64,000 bases of DNA from Terriglobales bacterium (GTDB lineage Bacteria > Acidobacteriota > Terriglobia > Terriglobales > Acidobacteriaceae): the NCBI GenBank assembly GCA_035651655.1, contig DASRFG010000033.1, positions 26,185-90,184 of the forward strand, read 5' to 3'. The translations under genes were made by a program, and so were the position numbers. The notes below the pieces were generated by a model. That model had not been told where the DNA came from. It did no database searches and saw only the letters and a list, made by a program, of their open reading frames with translations. Within the stretch, counting starts at the first letter, position 1. Each line of letters starts with the position of its first letter. This document shows positions 11,312 through 18,574 of the stretch, piece by piece.

Positions 11312-13948
11312 ATGACAAAAGAATTGTTTGTGTCTTCAACGCCACATGAAACCAAAGTGGCGTTAGTTGAGGACGACCAGTTAGCAGAAGTTTATTTTGA
11401 ACGTGAGAACGAATACACCCTCGCGGGTTCTATTTACAAAGGGCGTGTAACCCGCGTCCTTCCTGGAATGCAGTCCGCATTTGTAGACATCGGACTGGAG
11501 CGCGATGCCTTCCTGTATGTTTCCGATTTTCTGGAGTTGCAGGATGAGGAAGGAGAAGTCCAGGAGATTACGGTGGGCCGCCAGCCCCAAGAAGCGTCCT
11601 CATCTGAGGCGCCTAAGGTAAATGGGGGCAACGAACCTGAGGCCGGAGTGGACCAGCCGGGCGAGGCCTCTGCACAGGCGCCCACCGAGGGGAACTCTGA
11701 CGAGAAGAACGCAGCCGCCGAAAAGACCAGGAGTCCGGAAGACGAAAATGGCGAACGAGGGGGATGGCGCAATCGTCGCCGTCGCCGCGGACGTCGCGGA
11801 CGGGGAATGCCTGAGTCCAAGTTCAGTCACTGGAATGAACCCAGGCCGGCGCCCGCCGCTGAAACAACTACGCGCGAGCCGGTATACCAGCCGATCATTC
11901 TGCCGGGTGAGTCAATTTCCAAATACCAGCGGCTTGGGCAAACAGCGCAGGAGCGACCGGCGGTAGAGGTTTCAGGCGAACCGTCGCGCGCAGAAGTCAG
12001 CGAGCTGACAGCAGCGTCACCTTCCGGAGATCGCGACACTTCCGATGAAATGCAGCCCGCCTCATCGGGTGAGCGCGAATCCCATGGCCGGACGTTCATT
12101 GCGGTTGACGAGCAGGCCGGAATAGACGATTCGGAAGAGCCTCGCGTCCATGAATTGCGCGACCAAGAATCGCGCGGCGAACTGACTGCGGCCCAGCGCA
12201 AAGCGTCATATGAGCAAGTGGAAGAACAGGGCGCGGAGCATGCCGACCGTGTCTACCAGTCTTCTGCAGGGACTGTGGAAGAGGAGGAGATCGAAGACGA
12301 GGAGAGTGAAGAGGCTTCCCTGGCTGAAGAACTTGACGATGTTCACTTTGAGGAACTGGAAGAAGAAACGCACGAAGCCAGTGAGCGACGTGATGGAAAT
12401 GCGACTGAGCCTGAGGCCGGCAATGGCGTTGAACTCGGCGAGGCAGTGAAAGAAACCGACACCGAGCGCGCAGTTTTCGCCAATGAATTCGAGCCGGCGG
12501 AAAACGGTGACGCTAGCCCGGCGGAAGGCACCGAGGAAGAAGAAGAGGTGGATGAGGCGGAACTGCTGGCGGACGCTGCCCATGAGCAGGCTGAAGCCGG
12601 GGCTACGGAGCTGGAAGCCCAGGCTGAGGTGCGCGGTCCTGCGGCGACTGCCGGATATCAACAGCGTACTGCACGTCCGGAGTGGGAGCGGCGCGGAGGA
12701 CGGCGTTTTCCGCGGAAGTTCCGTCGGCGTGAGCAGCAAAGACCGCATCCTGCCATTGCTGACTTGCTCAAAGAGGGCCAGGAGATCCTGGTGCAGATTG
12801 CCAAGGAACCGATTGGCAAGAAAGGCGCGCGCATTACCAGCCACATCGCGCTGCCCGGCCGTTTTTTGGTGTACATGCCAACCGTCAGCCACACTGGGGT
12901 CTCACGCAAGATTGCGTCGGAGGAAGAGCGCCAGCGGTTAAAGCGCATCGTGCTGAGCGAGCGCGAAAACGGCGTGGGTGGTTTCATCGTTCGCACCGCT
13001 GCGGCCAACACTTCGGAAGACGAGCTGCGGGCAGACATCCGCTTCCTGAAGAGCCTGTGGCACGAGATCAAGCATCGGGCGGAAAACAGCAAACCGCCGG
13101 CGTTGATTTACCACGATCTCAATTTGGTGGAGCGCATCCTGCGCGACCAAGTGACCCAGGACTTCGGACAGATATGGGTGGACAACGAGCAAGAATACGA
13201 GCGCGTACTGCGCTTCGTGAGCCGCTTCCAGCCGGCACTGACCAAACGCGTAAAGTTGTACACCAAGCCGACCCCGCTGTTTGAGCAGTTCAATCTACAG
13301 GAAGAGATCAACAAGGCGCTCAAGTCCAAGGTGTGGTTGAAGAGTGGCGGCTACATCGTGATCAATCAGACCGAGGCGTTGGTGGCGATTGACATCAATA
13401 CCGGCAAATACGTCGGTAAGACGGCGCGCCTGGAAGACACCATCGTCAAGACCAACGTGGATGCCATCAAGGAAATCGTGCGGCAAATCCGGTTGCGCGA
13501 TTTGGGCGGCATCATCGTCATTGACTTTATTGATATGGACGAGCGCCGGAACCGCCAAAAAGTGATGCAGGCGCTCGAAGAAGCGCTGCGGGCCGATCGT
13601 GCTCCATCGAAGGTGCTGCAGTTCAACGATTTCGGCTTGGTTGCGATCACTCGTAAACGGGTGAAGCAATCGCTGGAGCGCACTCTTGGCAGCTCTTGCC
13701 CTTATTGCACCGGCACCGGCTTCGTAAAATCTGTGGGCACCATCTGCAATGAGATTTACACCGAAATGCGCAAGATCGCCAAGGAATTGGAAGGGCAGGA
13801 TGTGATGCTGCGCGTGAATCCTGAAGTCGGAAAGGCTCTCAAGGCCAACAACGGGCGCTTGCTACAAGAGATGGAAGAGCTCACGCGGCGCACCATCATC
13901 GTCAAGACTGATCCCGCGCTACACCAGGAGCAGTTCGACATCAACTGA
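11312..13948 (+). CDS. rng: Ribonuclease E/G family endonuclease with large insertion in the S1 domain
   Basis: Single-strand endoribonuclease of RNA processing and decay. The N-terminus carries the first half of an S1 domain (residues 1 to about 90, including KGRVTRVLPGMQSAFVDIG). The second half resumes near residue 478 (KEGQEILVQIAKEPIGKKGA). Between them lies about 385 residues of acidic, Glu/Ala-rich low-complexity sequence holding an Arg-rich patch (RNRRRRRGRRGRG, about 152-165) and a second basic patch just before the domain resumes. The catalytic core is intact: both Mg-binding Asp regions (EALVAIDINTG and GGIIVIDFIDMDE) and the zinc link CPYC (Cys796/Cys799). The C-terminal degradosome tail of RNase E is absent, so I use the RNase G name. 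878 residues. Confidence 0.92.
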   Translation: MTKELFVSSTPHETKVALVEDDQLAEVYFERENEYTLAGSIYKGRVTRVLPGMQSAFVDIGLERDAFLYVSDFLELQDEEGEVQEITVGRQPQEASSSEAPKVNGGNEPEAGVDQPGEASAQAPTEGNSDEKNAAAEKTRSPEDENGERGGWRNRRRRRGRRGRGMPESKFSHWNEPRPAPAAETTTREPVYQPIILPGESISKYQRLGQTAQERPAVEVSGEPSRAEVSELTAASPSGDRDTSDEMQPASSGERESHGRTFIAVDEQAGIDDSEEPRVHELRDQESRGELTAAQRKASYEQVEEQGAEHADRVYQSSAGTVEEEEIEDEESEEASLAEELDDVHFEELEEETHEASERRDGNATEPEAGNGVELGEAVKETDTERAVFANEFEPAENGDASPAEGTEEEEEVDEAELLADAAHEQAEAGATELEAQAEVRGPAATAGYQQRTARPEWERRGGRRFPRKFRRREQQRPHPAIADLLKEGQEILVQIAKEPIGKKGARITSHIALPGRFLVYMPTVSHTGVSRKIASEEERQRLKRIVLSERENGVGGFIVRTAAANTSEDELRADIRFLKSLWHEIKHRAENSKPPALIYHDLNLVERILRDQVTQDFGQIWVDNEQEYERVLRFVSRFQPALTKRVKLYTKPTPLFEQFNLQEEINKALKSKVWLKSGGYIVINQTEALVAIDINTGKYVGKTARLEDTIVKTNVDAIKEIVRQIRLRDLGGIIVIDFIDMDERRNRQKVMQALEEALRADRAPSKVLQFNDFGLVAITRKRVKQSLERTLGSSCPYCTGTGFVKSVGTICNEIYTEMRKIAKELEGQDVMLRVNPEVGKALKANNGRLLQEMEELTRRTIIVKTDPALHQEQFDIN

Positions 13949-14267
13949 ATTGGGTCCAGGATCCGATGCAGGAATAGGCCGCAGCAGCTGGCCACGATAA
14001 CAATGCCGATGGCGGATGGCTAGCAGCCCGACCACGCCCAGGCTTGCTCCCAGAAGTCGCGCCGCTGAGTACGAGCGACGATTTCCTCCAGAGAATTGCG
14101 GTGGTGTTCAGGAGCAGATACCAGTCAGTTTGCGTCTTAAGGTCGCCAAAAATCACGCCAACCTGTCCGCTCCATCGCCGATAATGGATTGTCACTGATG
14201 CGCCGTCTTGTCTAAGGGGCGGAGACTGCGAGCCGCGGAGGCCTCCGTTTACCACAGAATCCCGCCG
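13949..14267. other. Intergenic region between two convergent genes
   Basis: 319 bases between the 3' ends of the RNase gene and the acetyltransferase gene. A minus-strand open frame (13941-14255, 104 codons) crosses the region, but it overlaps the RNase stop, has no recognisable domain and no good ribosome-binding site, so I do not call it. No U-tailed terminator is evident. Confidence 0.4.
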
Positions 14268-14852
14268 CTAGACTGCTTTTGCCATGCGCACAATGGGCAG
14301 GGAGCCGCCGCCGGCAAGCGGAACCTGCAGATGCTCTAAAGCCGTGTAGCCTTTGGCTAAGTAAAAGGGCACGCCGGTCAGGGTAGCGCCCATTTCGAAG
14401 CGAGTGAAGCCAGCGGACCGCGCTGCCGTCTCGCACGCCTCCAGGATTAATCCGCCGATACCGCGGCGCGCCCACGCGGGATGGATGAAGAAGGCCCGAA
14501 TCTTAGCGGCATCTTTTCGTGGATCCAGTAGTTCATCCTGCCGTCCTGTCCAGTGGTCGCCCCCATAGAGAGTTTTGCGCTTGCTCCAGCCACCGCAGCC
14601 CACAATCAGCGATCCCGATCGTGCACTTTTGGCTTGGTGTCGAAGAGGATCGGATTCGGTTTCGACCAGCAGATAAGTCCCGTCGGCGATCAGTTGGCTG
14701 TCCACACCGTAAACCGATTTGAGCGCACTCTCAATTTGAGCAGGTGAATAGTCCTGCGCCTGCAATCCTCGGACTGAGGTCTCAATCAACGACTCTAGAA
14801 CGGGAATGTCACGGACCGCGGCTTGTCGTAGACGAAAATTCGGCGCACTCAT
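14268..14852 (-). CDS. GNAT-family N-acetyltransferase
   Basis: 194-residue acyl-CoA-dependent N-acetyltransferase. The acetyl-CoA loop is visible as ARRGIGGLILEACE (about residues 130-145), preceded by the strand AKIRAFFIHP and followed by the family's late PFYLAKGYTALE motif. Substrate unknown. Stands alone, divergent from the HTH-pil operon and convergent with the RNase gene. Confidence 0.85.
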   Translation of the reverse strand: MSAPNFRLRQAAVRDIPVLESLIETSVRGLQAQDYSPAQIESALKSVYGVDSQLIADGTYLLVETESDPLRHQAKSARSGSLIVGCGGWSKRKTLYGGDHWTGRQDELLDPRKDAAKIRAFFIHPAWARRGIGGLILEACETAARSAGFTRFEMGATLTGVPFYLAKGYTALEHLQVPLAGGGSLPIVRMAKAV

Positions 14853-15114
14853 TTCAATTACGTATCTTCACTGCGTATCTAACCGCGAGTTCGCGCAACC
14901 GAGTTACTCCCAGTTGGGCCTGTGCCGAGCGCACACCCGTGTCGTAGCACCAAGGTAATGGTATTTTGCGGAGCGCGCGAACCCTATGCATCAACACCCC
15001 TAGGTATTGTATTTCCAAGTAGATAAGCTACACAATATAGACAATTTGCCGAAGAGAGCTTACGCAATACCTGAAGAAACCGGTATGAAACGCGGACAAA
15101 CCCAAACGGTAACC

Positions 15115-15145
15115 TTGACACCCGTTGCGTTAGGGTTGATATACA
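15115..15145 (+). promoter_or_regulatory. Candidate sigma-70-type promoter for HTH-pilMNOPQ
   Basis: A consensus TTGACA at 15115-15120 is followed by TATACA at 15140-15145 (19-base spacing) or GATATA at 15138-15143 (17-base spacing). A start near 15150 would give a leader of about 105 bases that contains the hairpin over the ribosome-binding site. Read by eye only. Confidence 0.45.
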
Positions 15146-15200
15146 GTCAGCAGCACACAAACACATCTCCCCCGAAAGAAGAGTTTTGCCGAAGGGTTTT

Positions 15201-15247
15201 CTCCCCCTGCGGTTCAGGTTCCGGACATTTGTCCGGAGCAGGAGGGG
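15201..15247 (+). promoter_or_regulatory. Leader hairpin that sequesters the Shine-Dalgarno of the pil operon's first gene
   Basis: CTCCCCCTGC (15201-15210) can pair with GCAGGAGGGG (15238-15247), with one mismatch and one G-U pair. Inside it lies a perfect 7-base-pair hairpin, TCCGGAC/GTCCGGA (15220-15226 with 15231-15237, loop ATTT), which stacks directly on the outer stem. The AGGAGG ribosome-binding site at 15240-15245 is thus fully paired in the predicted fold. The pairing was worked out by hand; the energy was not computed. Confidence 0.5.
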
Positions 15248-15254
15248 CACCTCT

Positions 15255-15509
15255 GTGAATGAGGGTCATACGAGTATGGTCGAGTCCCCCGAAGTAATGA
15301 ACATTCGCCAGGCCTCACAGTATCTGGGGGTCAGTGCGGACACGCTTTACAAGTATGTGTACGAGGAGAGAATCCCGGCATTCAAACTCGGCAACCGCTG
15401 GAAATTTAAAAAGACCATTCTGGATTCGTGGATGGAGCGGAAGAGCACGCAGGGAGAAGGCAAAGGCCGTAAGAAATCAAAAGCTGCCCGAGCGGCAGCC
15501 GGTTCATAA
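15255..15509 (+). CDS. Excisionase/MerR-type helix-turn-helix DNA-binding protein
   Basis: 84-residue protein with a winged-helix excisionase-type domain: MNIRQASQYLGVSADTLYKY, then RIPAFKLGNRWKF and an ILDSWM helix, followed by a Lys/Arg/Ala-rich tail. I place the start at the GTG 15255, 9 bases after AGGAGG at 15240-15245; the ATG at 15276 is an alternative. It lies 9 bases upstream of pilM on the same strand, so it is probably cotranscribed with pilMNOPQ and may regulate it. Nothing phage-like is nearby, so a true excisionase role is unlikely. Confidence 0.85.
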   Translation: MNEGHTSMVESPEVMNIRQASQYLGVSADTLYKYVYEERIPAFKLGNRWKFKKTILDSWMERKSTQGEGKGRKKSKAARAAAGS

Positions 15510-15518
15510 AGGGGCGCC

Positions 15519-16574
15519 ATGTTTGGAATTGGCAAGCAGTCCATAGTTGGCTTGGATGTGGGTTCGAGCAGCATCAAGGCGGTGGAGCTGAAGCGCAGCC
15601 GCACCGGCATCGAGGCCACTCACATTGGGCTCGAGCCATTGCCCTCAGACATTGTGGTGGATTCCATGATTGTGGACAGCGGCACCGTCTCCAGCGCAAT
15701 CGCCAAACTTTTCAGTGAGAACGAAATTAAGTCGCGGGCGGTGGCCACCTCGGTGAGCGGACACTCGGTGATTGTGAAGAAGCTCTCGCTGCCCACCATG
15801 AGCGACGCGGAACTGGCCGAGACCATTCAGAAAGAAGCGGCGCAGCAGATTCCGTTCGATATCGCCGACGTCAGCATTGATTACCAGGTGCTCTCCGAAG
15901 ATCCGTCGAATCCGCAGATGGATGTGCTCCTGGTGGCGGTGAAGAAAGACAAGATCCTCAACTACACCAACGTCCTCTCCATGGCGGGCAAGGCCCCAGC
16001 AATCGTGGATATAGATGCCTTCGCGCTGCAGAACTGTTACGAGTACAACTACGAGCCGGCGCCGGGCTCGACCGTCGCTTTGCTCAATCTGGGCGCCAGC
16101 GTGATGAACATCAATATCGTGAAGGGCAATGTTCCCCTGTTCACGCGCGACGTCAGCGTGGGTGGCCATCAGTACACGGATTCTTTGCAGAAAGAATTGG
16201 ACCTCAGTTTTGAGGATGCGGAATCGCTAAAGCTGGGCCGTAAAGTGGGCACGGTCAGCGAAGACGCCAAGTTGCCCATCCTGCAACAGGTCACCGAAAT
16301 TATTGTTCTGGAAATTCAAAAGACCTTTGATTTCTTCCGCGCCACCGCTCCTGGTGAACACATTGAGAAGATATTCCTGGCTGGCGGCTCCTCCAAAGTG
16401 CCGGCGCTGCTCGAGTCCCTGCGCCAGGAGTTTTCGTTGCCGGTCGAAATCCTGAACCCTTTTCAAAAGATCTCTGCTCCGGTGGAGGGGATGGGGGCGG
16501 AATTGATCTCGCAGAACGCTGGTCAGCTTGCCGTGGCCGTGGGATTGGCCCTGAGGAGTTTTGAAGACTTATGA
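15519..16574 (+). CDS. pilM: Type IV pilus assembly ATPase-like protein PilM
   Basis: Cytoplasmic actin-like protein that binds the PilN tail and links the pilus motor to the PilNOP alignment complex. The FtsA/PilM fold shows VGLDVGSSSIKAVELKR at the N-terminus and IFLAGGSSKVPALLESL near the C-terminus. 351 residues, normal length. It overlaps pilN by 4 bases (ATGA), so the two are translationally coupled. Confidence 0.95.
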   Translation: MFGIGKQSIVGLDVGSSSIKAVELKRSRTGIEATHIGLEPLPSDIVVDSMIVDSGTVSSAIAKLFSENEIKSRAVATSVSGHSVIVKKLSLPTMSDAELAETIQKEAAQQIPFDIADVSIDYQVLSEDPSNPQMDVLLVAVKKDKILNYTNVLSMAGKAPAIVDIDAFALQNCYEYNYEPAPGSTVALLNLGASVMNINIVKGNVPLFTRDVSVGGHQYTDSLQKELDLSFEDAESLKLGRKVGTVSEDAKLPILQQVTEIIVLEIQKTFDFFRATAPGEHIEKIFLAGGSSKVPALLESLRQEFSLPVEILNPFQKISAPVEGMGAELISQNAGQLAVAVGLALRSFEDL

Positions 16575-17146
16575 TCCGAATAAACCTGCTGGCTGTTTCG
16601 AAAGCAAAAAACAAGCGAGCTGCCATCGCCGTATCGATTCCCGGCGAAGGCATGAACGTGACCGTGAAGATCCTGGTGGTGGTGCTGGTCACGGCGTCGC
16701 TGAACATGGGCTATTGGTACCAGCTCACTCGCGAGAAGACCCGCATCGCCGACCAGATGGGTCAGGCCGACCGGAAAAACCGTGAACTGGCGGCGGTGAA
16801 GTCCCGGTACTTAGAGCGGGAAAAGCAGATGCAGGCTTACAAACGCCGGGTGGACGTGATTGATCAGCTGCGCAGCGCGCAGTTCGGCCCGGTGAACTTG
16901 ATGGCGTCGTTGGGCGACACGGTGAATCGCACCGAGGCGGTATGGCTCAGCACCATGAGGGACAATGGCACCAACATAGACATCGAGGGGATGGCGCTCA
17001 GCCAGGACGCGGTTGCCAACCTCATCTCCAACTTGCAACGCTCGGGATTTTTTAAGTCAGTAGAAATCAAAGAGAGCTACCAGGACGACCATGCGAAGGA
17101 GCTGCAATCGTTCTTCTTCACTCTGGTATGCGAGAAGAAGAGCTAA
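16571..17146 (+). CDS. pilN: Type IV pilus inner-membrane alignment protein PilN
   Basis: Begins with the family's cytoplasmic PilM-binding motif MIRINLLAV. A membrane helix (about residues 29-48) and a periplasmic coiled coil (about 55-100) lead to a ferredoxin-like fold (about 105-190; VWLSTM, IDIEGMALSQDAVANLI). 191 residues. It lies between pilM (4-base overlap) and pilO (15-base gap). Confidence 0.93.
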   Translation: MIRINLLAVSKAKNKRAAIAVSIPGEGMNVTVKILVVVLVTASLNMGYWYQLTREKTRIADQMGQADRKNRELAAVKSRYLEREKQMQAYKRRVDVIDQLRSAQFGPVNLMASLGDTVNRTEAVWLSTMRDNGTNIDIEGMALSQDAVANLISNLQRSGFFKSVEIKESYQDDHAKELQSFFFTLVCEKKS

Positions 17147-17161
17147 GAGGCGCATAAGAAA

Positions 17162-17818
17162 ATGGCGAACCTAAGCGATTTACCGGAAAAAAATCAGTGG
17201 GCGGCGATCATTGGCGTCGCGCTGTTCCTTACGTTGATGAGCTATTTTGCCGTGCTGCGAGGCATGCGCACCGCAAACCAAACGGATGAGGACGCGTTAA
17301 AGGCCAAGGTGGCGGAAAACACCGAGCTGGAGCGCTATCGTCCGAAGCTGGTGCAGATTGAGCAGCAGATCGAAAATCTGAAGCAGCAGCTCGCTATCCA
17401 GCAGCGCATCGTGCCTGACGAAAAGCAAGCCGACCAGTTCATCCACATGCTGCAAGGAGAGGCAGCCAAGTCGGGAATCGAGATCCGGCGCTACACCGCC
17501 CGGCCCACCAACACGCGCGAGTTTTACACCGAGCTGCCGTTCGAAGTGGAGTTGGACGGACCCTATTTCTCGGTGCTGAATTTCTACACTCGCGTGGCCC
17601 ATCTGGAGCGCATTATCGATGTCAATAATTTAGTCATGGCGGGAGTCGCCAAGCCGGGCGACGCCAAGGCCAAGCATACGTATCAGTACAACCCGGGCGA
17701 AAGCGTGGTGGTGACTTGTCTGGCGACGACGTTCTTCAGTCATGACCAGCAGCCGCAGCAGCAGCCCGGCAAAACAGCAACCCTGCGGCCAGTTTCGGCC
17801 GCCGTGCCCGGGAGATAA
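17162..17818 (+). CDS. pilO: Type IV pilus inner-membrane alignment protein PilO
   Basis: One N-terminal membrane helix (about residues 14-32), a coiled coil (about 42-88) with Glu/Gln heptads, then the PilO ferredoxin-like domain (about 90-190; FIHMLQGEAAKSGIEI, ELPFEVELDGPYFSVLNFYT). The last 25 or so residues are Gln/Pro-rich. Forms the periplasmic alignment complex with PilN and PilP. The next gene starts 8 bases on. Confidence 0.92.
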   Translation: MANLSDLPEKNQWAAIIGVALFLTLMSYFAVLRGMRTANQTDEDALKAKVAENTELERYRPKLVQIEQQIENLKQQLAIQQRIVPDEKQADQFIHMLQGEAAKSGIEIRRYTARPTNTREFYTELPFEVELDGPYFSVLNFYTRVAHLERIIDVNNLVMAGVAKPGDAKAKHTYQYNPGESVVVTCLATTFFSHDQQPQQQPGKTATLRPVSAAVPGR

Positions 17819-17826
17819 GGGACCCT

Positions 17827-18462
17827 ATGAAGGCGAACACATTGATTGCCGTAGTGCTGGTCTGCGGGGGCGCTCTTTGGGCGCAGTCACCGCAGGTGGT
17901 CAGCAACACGCGGCAGAAATTGCAGTCCGCGCAAAAAACCTGGAACTCGCAGCAGGACGTGGTGGATTCTCCCGCTTCCGGCAATTCTCCTCTGCCCGTG
18001 GCCAGCAAAGAAACCTCGAATGGTACTGCTTCGAACAAAGCGGAGACGCGCTCTTCGGGCAGCGAAGAGACCCAATTGCCGGAAGATTCGGCAGGCTCGC
18101 AGCGAGGTGAGGACCGCCTTACTGCGGCTGCCCGGCGCAACGCCACCAAGCGCGATCCCTTTATCAGTCCGATCGTGAGCCGCTTGAATGGTCCAGGAGC
18201 CGGGTGCTCGGGTGGAAAGCGTTGCCTGGCGGTGGATTCGGTCAGCCTGCGAGGCATTGTTAAGTCGGAGAACGGAATGATCGCCGTGGTGGTCAACGCC
18301 GCCAATAAAGCGTACTTCTTGCGCGAAAACGATCCCGTATTCAACGGCTATGTGGTGAGGATTACCGGGGATTCGGTGGTGTTCAAAGAAACTGTGCAGG
18401 ACGCGCTGGGACGTCCTTTCACCCATGATGTGGTGAAAAAGCTTTTTGTCCCGGCGGTTTGA
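17827..18462 (+). CDS. pilP: Type IV pilus protein PilP
   Basis: An N-terminal signal-like helix (ANTLIAVVLVCGGALWAQ) has no lipobox, whereas proteobacterial PilP is usually a lipoprotein. A Ser/Glu-rich linker (about 25-110) precedes the PilP beta domain (about 115-205), with KRDPFISPIV, VDSVSLRGIV and AYFLRENDPVFNGYVVRIT. It connects PilNO to the PilQ secretin in the periplasm. 211 residues. Confidence 0.9.
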   Translation: MKANTLIAVVLVCGGALWAQSPQVVSNTRQKLQSAQKTWNSQQDVVDSPASGNSPLPVASKETSNGTASNKAETRSSGSEETQLPEDSAGSQRGEDRLTAAARRNATKRDPFISPIVSRLNGPGAGCSGGKRCLAVDSVSLRGIVKSENGMIAVVVNAANKAYFLRENDPVFNGYVVRITGDSVVFKETVQDALGRPFTHDVVKKLFVPAV

Positions 18463-18574
18463 TGGTCACCCAGAAGATGGGGCTAGAACGAAATTTTAAG
18501 TCGCAACACGGGGCGCACCGACTCGGCGCCTAAATGGCGGCAAGAAGATGGCGCCCGTGCTGAGGGAGAACATA

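Larger units (their letters stand above)
14853..15254. other. Divergent regulatory region upstream of the pil operon
   Basis: 402 bases between an acetyltransferase start (minus) and the HTH-pil operon (plus), locally AT-rich around 15000-15050. It holds an 8-base inverted repeat (AGGTATTG at 15002-15009 and CAATACCT at 15065-15072), a candidate promoter and a leader hairpin, each listed separately. Confidence 0.5.

Noticed and set aside
13941..14255. 104-codon minus-strand frame between the RNase and acetyltransferase genes
   Set aside because: Overlaps the RNase stop, has no recognisable motif and a poor start; kept as a comment only.
15100..15254. c-di-GMP riboswitch in the pil operon leader
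   Set aside because: I looked for the GEMM core motifs and found none; the leader has a different two-stem fold.
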